A stretch of 64,000 bases of DNA. Source: Salvator merianae. Taxonomy: Eukaryota > Chordata > Lepidosauria > Squamata > Teiidae. The notes beneath the pieces were generated by a model, which was not told the origin of the DNA, made no database searches, and was given only the letters and a program-made list of their open reading frames with translations. Positions 25,401 to 40,400 of the stretch are shown here, one piece after another. Location: positions 12,343,610 through 12,407,609 of the forward strand of contig QVOM02000001.1 of the NCBI GenBank assembly GCA_003586115.2, written 5' to 3'. Position numbers and translations under genes: made by a program. Within the stretch, counting starts at the first letter, position 1. Every line of letters starts with the position of its first letter.

Positions 25401-28400
25401 TGTTTTCTAGGGACGTCTGCTCAATTCTTGTTTGCCCTTCTAGCTCTATGCAACTTCCTATCAACTACTACCAAACAAGGTCTAGGTGAGGGACCTCCTT
25501 CTTTTTGAAGTACTTTTTAATAATCAAAACTTTCAGCACATGGGACTATCCTGTGCCTTATATGGGATTCTTTTAAAGCATAGTATAAGTAAGTTGCAGG
25601 CCATTAAATTCCTTTGGGAAATAAATTGTTCAATGCCCCTTACTAAGGAAACTGGGCTCCAGTTTCTGCTTCTTTCTTTCATGCTCTTCGGTCTCAGAAT
25701 GACAGAGAACTCTCTCTGAAAGTTTTATTTCACTGGTACCTCACTCCGCTCTTACTGAATTGTATAAATAAAGCTCTTTCTCCCTTGTGTTGGCATGGTT
25801 GTGATGTTGTAGGTACTTACCTACATATGTGGTGGGAGTGTCTTGATCCATTAGTTCGCCGTTCAGATTCAGTCCTCTATCTCCAACATTGCTCAGTCTG
25901 CTATTGTGCTGGTTCCAGCTTTTTTTGTTTGTTTGTTTTGTTTCAGTTCAAAGGGGAGCAAAGTAAACTACCTCATAAGGACCTCATAAAAGTACTACTC
26001 ACTGCTGCCAAGGGAAAATTTCTCTGCACTGGAAGTCTGTGTATCAGCTCACTCAAGCTCAATGGATGGCCAGAGTCTGTTCTACTGTTTTAAATGAATT
26101 TATCGCCTTTTAATAAACTATCATGTGAAGTTTTGAAGACCACTATATTTTTGTGCACTGTTGGGCCCCCTTAATAGAAGTTGCTCACTGAGACCCTTCT
26201 CTGCATCCCACTCCTTCCTATCCTTCAGCCTTTTAAAACTCCAAACTTAAATTGTGGTTCCAACATCTTTCCTTACTCAACTTGGACTCTGGTCTGATGG
26301 AACCTGAATCATTGTGTTTGATTGTTTATAGTTCTTACTCCTTTTTCTATATTTGTTAACATTGTCAATGTTACGAATAAATTTTAATTTAAAAAAACAA
26401 ACAAGAGAGCAGGTGTTTTTTCCACACCTAGCTTTTCCCTCAGATGGTGAAAAAGTGCTAGAAGGTACCTAAAGGTACCCTCCATTATAACTTTGAGAAC
26501 TGTATGTTTCCTGCTTGCCTTTGGCTCTAAAAATAAAAGGTTAGGTAAATTGACAACTCCATCTGTTTTGCTTGGCCAGCCAAAAACAGTGTGGGTTCCA
26601 ATGCTCAGCAAGAAAGGTAAGCTACCATCACTTCAGGCTAAAATTTGGAAAGCTTTACCACCCCATATATCAATCCCCCCCCCCATTCATGCCCTAGCTA
26701 TTAATGATCTGTAGACCTGACCCTTTACATTTCCTGGAGATTGTTTGGCTCTCTCTTCCTTTTCTTTCTGTTCAGCTTGGCATAGTCTGAGAAAAGCACA
26801 GGATGGGGAAAGGCCACAGATTTCTAGTCAGCTGTTCTTTCATGATCATTGTCATTACAGTAAAGTCAACAAAAGAAAACAGCAGCCAGGGGCTTCTCAC
26901 TTCTAGATACGAAACCATGGAGGAGTGGAGATGTTATTCATTCCAGTAAAGGGATTGCGTAGCTCAATGCAGCTATGAGCTATGCTGTGCAGGACCACCC
27001 AAGATGGACAGGTCATCGTGGAGAGCTCTGACTGAAAGTGATCCACTGCAGAAGGAAATGGCAAACCACTTCACTGTTCTTGCCAAGAAAATCCCATGGA
27101 CTGTATCAAAAGGCTAAAAACTAGGACACTGGAAGATGACCCCATCAGGTTAGACGGTGTCTAATATGTTACTGGGTAAGAGCAGAGGACAAGTACAAGT
27201 AGCTCCAGAAAGAGCAAAGTGGTTGGGCCAAACCAAAAGGATGCTCAGCTGTGAATATGAAAGGAAAGGAAAGGTAGTGAAAGGGAAGTCCGAGGCTGTA
27301 AAGAACAATTTTGCATAGGAAACCTGGAATGCAATATCTTTGAACCAAAGTAAGGTGGATGTGGTCAAACATGAGATAGCAAGACATTCTGGGAGTCAGT
27401 GAACTAAAATGGATGGGGATGGTGAACCTAATTCAGATGACCATTAGATCTACTACTGTGAGCAAGAATCCCTTAGAAGAAATGGAGTAGCCCTCATAGT
27501 CAATAAAAACATGAGAAAAGCAGTATTGGGGTACAATCTCAAAAATGAGTGAATTGATTTCTCTTCAAATCCTAGGCAAACCATTCAACATCACAATGAT
27601 TCAAATCTATGCCCCAACCACTGATGCTGATGAGGATGAAGTTGGCCAGTTCTGTGAAGATCTACAGCATCTTCTACACCTAACACCAAAAAAGTGACAT
27701 TTTTATCATTGAGGACTGGAATGCTAAAGTAGGAAATCAAAAGATAACCAGAATAAGTTTGGTCTCAGAATACAAAAAGAAGCAGGGCAGACACTAGTGT
27801 AATGTAACTCCCTTTTCCAATAACCCAAAATCTGATTCTACACATAGTCATCATCAGATAGTCAATACTGAAATCAAACTGAATATATACTTTGTGCCCC
27901 AAAATGGGAACAGTCAGCAAAAACAAGACCTGGAGTTGTCTGTGCCTCAGATCATGAAGGTTTTTTTTTGCAAAATTCAGAAGAAAGCAGGGAAAATCAC
28001 AAAGACGATACAGGTATGACCTAAATAATATCCCTTTTGAATATGCAGTAGAGGTGATTTTTCCTGAACAGATTTAAAGAATTAGATGTGGTGGAGAGAC
28101 ATAGCTTTGTAATGTTGCACAAAAAAATCCCAAAGAAAAAGAGCAAGAAAGCAAAATGGCTGTCTGATGAGGGTTTGCAAATAGCTGAGGAAAGAGGGAA
28201 AGCAAAAGGCAAGGGAGAAAGGGAAAGATGTAATCACCTGAATGCAGATTTCCAGATAATAGCAAGGAGAGATAAGAAGGCCTTAAAAAATAATAGAATA
28301 GATAGAAGGCTTTAGAAAATAATAGAATGGGAAAGAGGTCTCTTCAAGAAAACTGGAAATATCAAGGGCATACTTCATGCAGAAATGGGCATGATAAACA

Positions 28401-31400
28401 TAATAAATGTATGGACCTAACAGAAGTAGAAGAGATAAAGGTGGCAAGAATACACAGAACTGTACAAGAAAAATCTTAACATCACTTATAACTATGATGG
28501 CGTAGTCTTTGACCAAGAGCCAGACAACCTGGAGAGTGAAGTCAAGTGTGTCCTAGGAAGCATTGCTAATAACAAGGCTAGTGGAAGTGATGGAATTCCA
28601 GTTGAACTATTTAAAATTCTAGAAGATGATGTTATTCAAATGCTGCACTCAATATGCCAGGAAATTTGGAAAACTCAACAGTGGCCACAGAATTGGAAAA
28701 GGTCAGCTTACATTCCAATCCCAGAGAGAGGCAATGCCAAAGAATGTTCAAACTACTGAACAATTGCACTCACTTCACACACTACCAAGATTATGCTCAA
28801 GATCCTGCAAGTTAGATTTCAGCAATGTGTAAACTGAGAACTACCAGAAGTTCTGAAGCAGCAGAGGAACCAGACAGTAAATCATCAACATTTGCTGGAT
28901 TATGGGGAAAGCAAGGGAGTTCTAGAAAAGCATCTATTTCTGTTCATTGACAATGCTAAAGCCTTTGACTGTGGCAAGTTCTTAAAGAGGTGGGAGAACC
29001 CAACACCTTACCTGTGTCCTTAGGAATCTGTATGCGGGTCAAGAAGCAACAGTTAGAACTGAACATGGAACAACTGATTGATTCACCCTATTTATTTTCC
29101 TTATATGCAGAGTACATTATGCAAAATGTAAGGCTGGATGAATCAAAAGCTGGAATTAAGATGTCCAGGAAAAATATCAACAACCTCAGATACACAGATG
29201 ATACAATTCTGCTGGTAGAAAGTGAGGAAGAATTGAGGAATCTCTTGATGAAGATGAAAGAGGGGAGTGTAAAAGCTGGCTTGAAACTCAACTTAAAAAA
29301 AACTAAAATCATGGCATCCAATCTCATCACTTCCTAGCAAACAAAGGGGTAAGAAATGGAAGCAGTGTCAGATTTTATTTTCTTGGACTCAAAGACAAAT
29401 GCAGATGGTGACTGCAGCCATGAAATTAAAAGACACTTGCACCTTGGGAGGAAACCTATGGCAAACCTAGACAGCAGATTAAAAAGCAGAGACATCACTC
29501 TGCTGACAAATGTCTGTATAATAAAAGCTATGATTTATCCAGTAATAATGGAAGGCTGTGAGAGGTGGACATAAGGAAGGCTGAGTGTCAAAGAATTGAC
29601 ACTTTTGAATTATGGCATTGGAGAAGACTTTTGAGAGCCCCTTGGACTGCAAGGAGATCAAATCAGTGAATACTAAAGGAAATCAACCCTGACTGTACAC
29701 TGGAAGGACAAATACTGAAGCTGAAGCTCAAATATATAATGAGAAGACAGGTCTCATTGGAAAAGACTCTGATGCTGGAAAAGATTGAAGGCGAAAAGAC
29801 AAGGGGATGGAAGAGGATGAGATGGATAGATGGTGTCATGGAAGCAACAAACACAAGCTTGGACAAGTTCCAGGAGACGGCAGAGAACAGAAAGGCCTGG
29901 GGTGCCATGGTCCATGGAGTCACAAAGAGTCAGAAACAGCTTAATGACTGAACAACAACAACAAAGCCCTGATCCAGGGAGTAGTCTTAACTCAGTAATA
30001 GACAACTGCCAGAAAAGCAGAAGCTTACAGGAGAAGTTCAATTCTTGGCATCTCTCCACAAGAGAAGAAGACATCTGTGGAATTGCCAGGAGCTTTTCCA
30101 ATCTGATGGTATCAAACAACAATATTCCTCTGTTTCTATGATTACTAACCCCTTTTCCTTACGAGTCAGTGAAACAATACCACTAGTTCAGTATCCTTTT
30201 GGTCACAATTGAGGAAAACCCTTTATTATTATTTCTGTGAAATAATTTATGTGAGAAAGTGAAAGGTGAGATGAACTTCCCAAGGACACAAACAACCCCA
30301 AATCACTTGTAGGATCCAAGGTCAAAATCTTGCATCTGTACCAGATCTAGGTTAGAACTATCTCCAAAATTGGAAAAATGCAGATTACAGCCAGAGTAGA
30401 ACTAAGTGCAAAATTTAAGAGGAACAGAAAGAAGCTGAGTGGTCAGACCCCTTAACACACTAGTGTCAGAATGGAACTGCCTGTTGCCAAACATAGAAGG
30501 CCTGATGTCCTTTTCATCACTCTCACTGAGGCTGTGTTCAGACATAACAAAAGGGGTGGCTTGGAGGCTCCTCAGTGTGTGGCCCTCATGTTCCCAAACC
30601 TTCTTTAATCCATCTTCTCTAGCACAGAATGTTCATAAGGGGGGGGGGGGGAGAGGCAGGCTAGTGTGTGAACAATCCCATCTCTAAGCTGCCAAAGAGC
30701 TACCTCAGAGGTATTTTGTTTGCTGTGTCTGATCACATCCTCAGTCATCTTAAGCATGGAAGAAAGGGACCAGAGACTGCTAACATGACACTCAAGTTGG
30801 ACTGGGACTCAATTTTTTTTTCAAAGTCAATCCTAAAAGCTGAGGAGTAGTACAATAGCAACTAAAGTGGCTTCTTCTGATCTGATGCATATATCCATCA
30901 TCTTGGCACTCTTAGGAGGACTTCAGTCTTTAACACATCCTCCTATTTGCAAGTACCTTGGGTGTCATCCTCCTGCTCATGCTGGTCTTTCATCTCTTGA
31001 TTGCTTGGGCTGGGATGTCAGCTGCTCATCACAGTGCACACCCAACTGCACTGTTCATAATTTTCTATCACAATGTCTCTCTCACAACATGTCACACATA
31101 AAGGAGTAAGGGGGAAATCATTACAATTTTGCTTAAACTGGAATTCGTACCTCCATGCCCAAGAGTTCCACTTCCCTGAGAGGTAGCCTAAACACCTACA
31201 AAGGGTGGGAGCTCCTCCCATTCCTTGCCAAGAGAAAAGAAGCAACCAAAGGGGGTGGGGCCCTTAGCATGCCCTCCAAATTCCAAATTTGCTCCTGGGC
31301 CCAAATGTATTGGCAAGCCTTGGTTTAGTGCATATCATGCAGACTGCTACAAAAGTATTCAAGAAACAAGAACTGCAATGATGCTATAGCTTCCTATACA

Positions 31401-34400
31401 TATCACCCATATACAAGAGATCTAAAGCAATTGTCTCTCAGAAAGGTTCAGTGTACTGCATACCATGCAGAGCTTTCATTTAGCAAACTTTCTTTTCCCA
31501 CATACAAACTAGTGAAAAGGTAATTCTGTGGTAATTCCTTTCAATGAAGAAACACTGCACAGCTAGCTTTCCACTGGCTTCTGTGGAGGATGAGAAAGTT
31601 TGCTAAACGAAAACCAACACGTACCGCGCTTTACATTCCTTATTGAGTGGAGCAAAATAATTCCTTTGAAACATATGCTGAAAACAGAGACGGCATTCAA
31701 ATGGAAGTATTTTGTGTGGCGGAAACGCTCCTGAAGCACTGCCGCTACATTTTGTTCTTGTGTGCAATCCCTTTGCAAAAGGATGGGATGGCTTGGACTA
31801 TTTTTGATGGTCTGGGACAAAAGTTGACAGAATAGCAGATGGGCTGTCTGAGAGCTTCGGCTGTAACAGATCCTTCTCCCCCACACCTGGCAACAGCTTT
31901 TCCAACTCTTTAAAAGTGTTGACTTGAAAGGAAAGGAAAGCTTTTCAGTCGTTTTCAGACTTGAAAAATGGTGTGCATGTGGGTGTAGAGAGAGAGAGAG
32001 AAAAAGAAAGGCTGAGCAAGAAAAGAGGATGCATCACAGTTTGATTTGCCGCACGGACAGAGTTCAAAAGCTTCGAGGAGTGGATGGAGCCACATGGCCT
32101 TCCGATGGGGGAGGACACACAGTGAATCCTTTTATAGGCACAACTATATACTGGCAAAGTTTCTTTCTGTGTTTTAATTTTTCCTCTCCCCTCTTTAATA
32201 CTTCTTGAAGGAGGAAGGAAAAAGGCAGATCCGCATCTAACGGGCAAAGAACACAAGTCTCAGAACGTATGGCTGATAGCTAGAGATCCGCACTTACCAG
32301 TTCAGGTGGAGGGAGGGGCTGGCAGGATGGTGGTACCTGGAAACAAGAAGAAATTGAGAATGGTGAATCCAGCTGTATACCCCTGGCTGCCGGAGGCCTC
32401 CCAGTCTGCCAGCATCCCCACAAAGAGCCTTACAATGCTGTCCACAAAAACTCTTTTCCCTTGCCCCGTGTGAGTTTTGAAGGAAAATTTCTTGCTTAGT
32501 TCCTTGGATATTCTGACCAGGAGTTAGGATCTGCCTCTTTTCTCATACGCATGTTTGCTTTGGCCAAGGCTGGGGCCTTCCACCGTCAGCAAACACATAG
32601 GGCTGCCATTCATCACGGCCAGGACGCGGCCCGGCCAATGCAGAGGTGGGGGTACTATATATATAGAAACATAAACAGGCAGTACCCCACCCAGAAGGAA
32701 AGTACAGTGGGGCTATTCAGTACTGTTTTCTTCCATCCCACCCGGCTAAATTGCCTTTGCATCCCTGAGTGACCCAAACAATAAGAGGGAGATCCCAGAC
32801 CTCATTAGAGGAATCATAGAAATTTAAGAGGATGTCAACGGATTTGTTCCCTTCATCAGCAACCTGAGCCTTGCAGCATGATTTTTCAGCGTGGATGCAT
32901 TGTTGAGAGTTTGAGCCAGAATATTTTAAAACCCTCCCTCATTTCAATGCAATTCCACTTCATTTGCCGACTTTCTCTGACACATCTACTTCACTGTCGT
33001 TCCTTTGCACTAACACACAAATATAAAAAAATATGGCAGTATGAATGTGCACAGTGTAAACATCTAGTCAGAATAAAAGCAGTCCTGTACTCAATTCAGG
33101 GTGAAGCTATATATGTGAACCACAGTCATGGTGCCTTTGATGTAGTATTGGAAGACTTATTTGGAAGAGAGACTAATGAGTGTGTTTAGTGCTTCCCATT
33201 CCCACATTTGTCACTACAAATGCCTCCTCCCACCACATATATGCACATGTCAGTTCCCTGTGGAATTATGGCTATATCTCAGAAGACATAGCAAAACTGA
33301 AACAGTAACTCAGAATCACATTTCAAAATTTATCTTTAGAATGGTTGCTAACTAGACAGATGTTATCTACAGAGTTCTTTGCTTCCCTACAGGAATGCTA
33401 ATTTTCAAAGAGATGATTTTATTTCACTTCCTGAGGACTGAAAGTGGCCATGTTTCTACTACTGTATTAAATCTCCCCAAATCAAGCCCATTTCAGCATT
33501 AGACTTATTGGTGAAAGTAATTTATACTGATTCTCTAGACCGTTTTAATTCTGCTTGCTTTGTCAACATTCTTTAATGATTACAGGCATATTCAAACCGG
33601 TTCAAATGATTGCCAGAGTATTTCTTTGATCTATAACAGAATGTGCAATTCCACATATATGTTTTTTTTTAAAGTATATAAAATCTATCAACACTGATTC
33701 TTAAAAATACCAAATGTTTTGTCTTGCATAACAAAAGCAAGTTTCTAGCCCTCTAGTTTGTGAGGACATTCAGGCTACATATAAGATTATTTGTTTCCTC
33801 CAAGATAATGACCCACCAACACATCTCTTATGGCTGCCTTTATTTTAACCTTCCCTCTCATGGTTAAATTGCAATTTCCTATAGTTCCAAATTAGTTCCA
33901 CAAATATTTAGAGACTCAGAACAGACAGAACAGGTTAGGCAAGCAAGCATACAGTTGTGTATGTTCTGTTGACACAAAAGCCTAAGTCCAGAGGGTACAC
34001 ACAGAATACAAAATCCCTTTGCTTGTCACAGTGACTCAGTTTTCATTTTGCTTGCAAGACCTGCATCTACTTCTTGCTTAATTAGTGACCAGCGACGGCC
34101 TGTGACTTTAAGGGCGGGTGTTCGCGCCCTGCGCCCCACGTGCCATTGCTGTTCGTGGGGGGCCCGGGCCTCTGTACTGACACAGCAGGTCGAAGTGAGA
34201 TCAGAATGAGCACGGAGATCAAAATAAAGCTTTAAAAGAGAAATGAATTTGTGGGTTCTTAGCTGAATTTCAAACATCCTCAAGAGATTTTGATCTGTCC
34301 CTCCCCAGACAGCTTATGGGGAGGAAAATAAAATGGGGGGTCAGAAAGAAAGGAGAAAATCTCACTCTGTTTTGGCTTTGATTACACCTACTGCTGGGCT

Positions 34401-37400
34401 GAGCCTCATACTTCATTGTTTCCTAACATGTCTCCCTCTGCCCCCACACAAACAGGAGCTAGGCAGTCTTCAGCATAAAAAGTATCAGTGTTGCACTAAC
34501 CTTTCTGTATGTATGGGTAAGAAGGCAGAAGAGCTCTATTTGCTTAGAATTTTGAACAGAGAAAAGACTGGTAAGTGAAGCTTTCTGTTAGTGTAATCTG
34601 TGTCAGAACAGTTATGTTATAAAAACAGGTCTTTCCGTACTGCATTCTTAGCTTTACTTCATCCATCAGTTATAGAAAGATCAGGAAAATTTTGTTCATG
34701 TTGCTGCAATCAGAGCATTGCTATGCCCTGTTCCTTATGTTTCCAAGACATGGCAGACCTCCAGTTATTCATCATTAGGTTACATGTGAAAAGGCATAAA
34801 TAAGATCCCGCTCTGGTCTGGTTCAAGAAATCCATCCCAGGAGTGGATGAATCCATCCTGGGCCAGAACAAAGCCATCTGCATTGGATGGCTGTTCCAGC
34901 TCAGCCCCTGTACCTGCTCTGAAGCTTGTGCCAGCTTCAAAAATATTCTCTGAAAGCTTTGACAGCCAGGAACAACAGTTCTTGACCTCAGAACCCCAGG
35001 GGACCCATTTTGTTGCACTGCCAAAATGCCTCCCAATGATGTACCAGTCCATGGAGGCATGCCACATCCACACATCACTGTGTTCTGCTGTACCACCACC
35101 TAGTATGCTGGTAGACCAGACTAGGCAACCATTTTGGGCCTCTTAGTCCAGTCTGGATTGGTCTAAGCTCCATCCTGTGCAGACAGAGTGTACTGACAGG
35201 AAGCAGGGCCTCCCTTAGTCTGCACCAACAGTGTGGAAGAGGGGCTCCTAGTATACTTATTGGTCTAGTATTCTGGCCAGTGTGAAATGCTCTAAGGGTC
35301 AATCTTCCCACTTTGGAATGTTAGAAACTGAACATTTCAAGGTGGAACAGCCCTGCTATGTAGCGGCCACCCACACTGTAAGGGCTGGAACAACCCAGAA
35401 ATGGGCTTCCAGCATTTGTAGTGTGAATGTCTGCCTGCCTGCCAGCCATGACACTGGCCATGGAAACGTCTGGTCGCTACCATGGTGACCAGGGACATGG
35501 CGTGTGACTGTGCAGCTGCAGTTGCATCACGCTACGGCCTGCAGCATTTGCACTAGGAAGGATGTGTGAATGCTGTGTAGTAGTCCAGCTACTCCCAGTA
35601 CAATGATGCACTATAATTTTGTGGTCCACAGCTAGTAGTGGTAGGCCTCCATGAAATGCAGACACACTTCACTAGTGGGTGCAGATGCTCACTAGTAACC
35701 AAGTGCAAACAGGCCCCAAGATAGCTTCCACTTAGTACATATTGCAGAAAACAGACCTGGCCTAGGAAAAACATTCTGAGTCAGGAATACAGTGGGCCAC
35801 ATGGAGTGCATTGGTGGCCATTCATATGGTAGTCATCCTCCCTTGCCCTACCTTTGAGACCGGAGAACAAAAGGTCTCTGTCTTCAAAACTGGAGGTTAG
35901 GGGGTATTTTCCCATGCCCCTGGGAATGACCCTGGAAGGTATAGGAACCATGACTACAGTGGGGTGAGGTGATGAAGGAGAAGATGATGATGACCCTTGG
36001 CCCAGGTGGGCATAAGAACTGAGGCTATTTTTGGTTGGAGTGGAGGAGACAAAGATGTCAGATGGCTGCTGCCTCTTCTCTTATTGTGACTTCTTATTTA
36101 ATGTTGTTCTTATCTGTACCTTTACCTTCTAAACTTGAGCTATGTTTCAGGTTTTAGATGTCCACTCAACCTTATCAGGTGCTGATTCAGCTCACCTCTG
36201 CCTGCACACACATGTGAACAATACGAAATGGCTATCGATTCCATGATGGTCCACAGCTGCCTTTCCAACTTTATTATTTTATTCTGAGTACAGCAACGAT
36301 TAAACGTTTTATTGTTCTTTTTTAAAACAACAAATAATAATTATGATGACATTTATTTCACCATATTTCATTTCATTTTACTTTATGATGTTTTATTTCA
36401 TTCACTCTCAATGTTAAGGAAAAATAAACAGTGTAACATCTTAACAACCGGATCATTCATGAGAAAACGGGGTTTTGGCAGTGATCCTTACCAAACTAAT
36501 GAAAACAGGAGTGTTCAAGATCAGGACTATGCCAAAAAGATTCCCTATCAGCACCTGTGAACTTTTGGGGAGCATCGTGTTTTCTTTTTTTTATGTATTG
36601 TCTTGTTCGCTCCATGTATCTCTCTTGGCTAGAAAGCTGCAGGGCTGAACTGAATGATGTGTTTTTTCAGGGGTGTCCTAAAGCTACCTATACGTGGGTA
36701 GAAAGGCACCTCCCGTTCATTTTGTTGTACTGATTAATGAAAGAGCCTGCAGACGGAAACAGAAAGTTTGATTTGCAACCTGGCAAAATCACCTGTCATC
36801 AACACAACTAAAATTATATTGTTCATTAACAAGGGTACAATTAAGTAACCAGACACTGTCATAAGGGATGCTTGCTGGATTGTGACATTGAAGGCACATG
36901 CTACCCCCTCCTTTATTTTTAAAATTACAAGCATTGGAAGAGTGCCTTCTAGAGATGTGTACGCACTATATTCATTAATTGAATGAATGGTTGTTCATGT
37001 CAGATTTTGAATTATTTAAAAAATAAGAAATACTTTTTTCCACTGAAAAAAGAACTTTTCAAAGGCAAAAACACAGCAGATGCATACTGTTTGATCACAC
37101 AGTTTGTGTTCACAAGTGGGGACTGGTTCAGTTCAGTTGAATTTCTGGATATTTGAACAATTGAAAGTTGGTTTAAGGCAAATATTCGCAAACAAGCTGG
37201 TTTGCTGCAAACTGTGAACCAACTGGATCAGTTCTACACACCTGTAGTACCTTCCCTGAATGTCCACATGGGAGAGTGGAAGAGTGCTACAAAGAACATA
37301 AGAGGAGCCTTGTTGGATCAGGCCACGGCCCATCTAGTCCAGCATCCTGTTTCACACAGTGGCCCAACAGTTGCTTTGGGCATTCTCAAGCAGGATGAAA

Positions 37401-40400
37401 AGGCAAAACCTTCATCTGCTCTCGATTCCCTACAAATGGCATCCTGCCTGTCTTTCCAACCTGGAGGCAGTACCTAGGCATCCATTCTAGTAGCCATTGA
37501 TATGCCTGACCTCCATGAATCTGTCCAGTCCTTTCATAAAGCTATGTATCTAGTCTGATGGTTGTCACCACCTCATCTGGTAATAAATTCCATAGACCGA
37601 TGACCCTCTGGGTGAAAAAATACTTCCCCTTGTCAGTCCCAACTCTCCTACCCATCAGCTTCAGAGACTGCCCCCTGGTCCTAGCGTTGCGTGATAGAGA
37701 AAGTGTGGCCTCACCACAGATTTGTAAAGAGGCACAATGCTGGAATGGTACCATTGTGTTATATGATTGTAGAAATATTGTATTGGATAGTACTTGGAGA
37801 ATTACTTGCAAGGCTTATTCCATACATGCTTGCATGCTATTGTAGCTCCAGGATTGTATTTTAAGGAATATGCTTAACAGGCTCCCGGCTTTGATTTAAA
37901 AATGGATTAAGGAAACATGAATCAGGATACTTTGATCACACACTTGGAAGAGTTTAAAAGTGCTCGGAACTATTGATCGATGAATTGTTGAGCTAGCAGT
38001 TCATCCTTGGGCTTCTCCCATTCCCCACAGAGGTGCGTGTTTCTGAGTCTTTGGTTTTTTTGGCCATGCTCTGCTTCATCTTGTGTCTGCTGCATATTAT
38101 ACATATGCATTCACATCATCCCTTCCCCCAGTGTTCTCCAGCAGTTCAGTTGTGGGAAAAATTTGGGAGAGCACAGCAAATTATACATCGTAAGTGCTGT
38201 TCTGGAGGACGCTTCTAGCTGCTGCCGCCACTGCCTCTTTCTTCCCCCCCCCCCGCCTGCTTCATCCCTCTAGCAAGGCCTGGCCTGGGAAAACATCTGC
38301 ACTAGCCCCTGGGACACAGAAGGGAGGTCGCCAGGATGTGGGAAACTCTAGGAGAAAGTCAAATGTCTCTAAAGCTTAACAGGCCTCACTGCCAGATCAG
38401 CTGGAGTGCATCTTAAAGAAAGGAAGACATTGCCGTTTTATGGCATGTTACATCTGCAAAGCACTAGGGCAGGCAAAGCACAGATTGCAAAGCGGGCTTT
38501 GTATTCCTTCCTTCCAGATGGGAAGCAGTGAAGCACAGAGGACGGAAGGAAGTTGTCCAGGTCAATTTATCCACCAGTCATCAACTCTGCGTCGTCCTAG
38601 AACTCAGCCCTCCCTTTCCTTCGTCTAAGGTGCTGCCAACAGTGAAATGGATCTCATCTTTTGTTACGTATTTGGAGACAGCATTTGTAAATGCACCAGA
38701 ATGTTAAAACTATGTCAAGGTTTGAATTTAAAAGTCTGTGGCCCTTTCTACACTGAGCCTTATTCTGGATTATATCTTGGAATAGAAACCTGCCATCTTG
38801 AGGGTCTGAAACTGTCCGATGACTGTCATCCATAGGGATCATGAAATCCTGAGCTGATCCCAAAAGAGTAGTTTCAGGAAGAGGTTGAAGGACAGTGGTC
38901 TTGGGTTCTTCAATATCATGTTAGAAACCACATCTTCTGCTCAAGCAGGGATACTGTTGGGCAGCAGGGTGAGCAGTACACCAACAGAATCCCTAATCTG
39001 TCTAGCTGGTCTTGTGTCGAGCAGAGAGCTCCCTAGCCTCCCACAATGTGGATAGCTTTCCTAGTGAATGATATGGTAAAGGAACATGGTTCTCTCTCTC
39101 TCTTCAGGCACAGCTGCCACAGAAATTGCAATTTTTTTTTTAACAATTTCCAAAAGAGCAATGGAATTACATTTTCTTTTACACAAGGAAGTATTTGAAG
39201 TGTTAAAAATTCACAAAAGGGGACGGCAACAATATTTCTGCTGCTTTCCCAAACAAATTCCTCAGTTTTGCTCCCGTCAAAAGCACTGCATGGAACGGCC
39301 CATGTTTGTTCTTTTGCATTTCCTGTGGGGAAAAAAGATTTTAAAAGATGCACGTGCATAGGTACGTGCATAGCCAAGTTGTTGTGTTTTGTTTAGTTGT
39401 TTAGCTGTGTCCATTCCCCATTGTCTCCCAGAGCCTGCCAAAGCTCATGTTTGTTGCTACCATAGCACTATCTAACCATCTCATCCTGTATCATCCCCTT
39501 CTCCTTCTGCCTTCAATCTTTCCCAGCATCAGAGTCTTTTCCAGCAAGTCCTGTCTTCTCATTGTGTGGCCAAAGTATTTGAGCCTCAGTTTCAGTAGCA
39601 GTCCTTCCAACGAACAGTCAGAGTTAATTTCCTTTAGTATTGACTGATTCGATCTGCTTGCAATCCAAGGGGCTCTCAGAAGTTTTCTCTGGCATCGCAA
39701 TTTGAAAACATCCATGTTTTAGCACTCAGCCTTCCTTATGGTCCAACTCTCACAGCCATATGTTACTTCTGGGACACTCAGAAAAGGAAAGAGAGACTGA
39801 CAATGGGGAAGAATAAGTGATTGAACGCAGGAACAAAAGTGCTCTGAATATATTCTATCAATCTCTTTCAAGAGAGCATGCCTGCAATAACACAAGTCCA
39901 CGAATATGACCCTTTCTGCACTTGGCCTTATTGTGGATTATATCCCAGAATAGGGACCTGCTATGCACATGCTACTGCAAACTATGAAAGGTCTTGCCCA
40001 GGGTCTACCATAGTCTGGACCAGCATGCAGATGGCAGGTCCCTATTCTGAGATATAATCTGGAATACGTCCAAGTGCAGAAAGGGCCTATGTGGGGGTTA
40101 GTGCATCCTTAGGCTGTTCCAACAGAACAGTCCTGAATCATTTGCTGAGCAAAGCTGTTCCAGCTGGTGAGTGGAAGCAAGTCAGACCTTGCATTGCTAA
40201 GGGAAGCTGAGGGAAACAGAGGGATACCAGCATTGCTAAACATTGTGCATAGAGAGGAAAGGGAATGAAATCAGCTACCAGGGTCATGGTGAAAGACAAC
40301 CTACCAGATTAGCAGGAAGGGCTTTGTATTTGGCTCCAAGGCCACACTATCCTGAATTCTTGCAGCTGAGTTTGCGCCTGTCCCTGATGAATCCTTTGTA

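Larger units (their letters stand above)
22380..32297. other. TNS2 intron, 9.9 kb, with L1 and Bov-B LINEs
   Basis: Holds family D (22989-23418), L1 (about 24360-26395), Bov-B (about 26935-29965) and family F (30530-30746). Nothing recognised in 22380-22980, 23420-24290, 29970-30520 or 30750-32297. Confidence 0.65.

Noticed and set aside
32878..33189. 103-codon plus-strand ORF
   Set aside because: Translation has no recognisable domain or repeat motif, and there is no sign of splicing or a partner exon on that strand.
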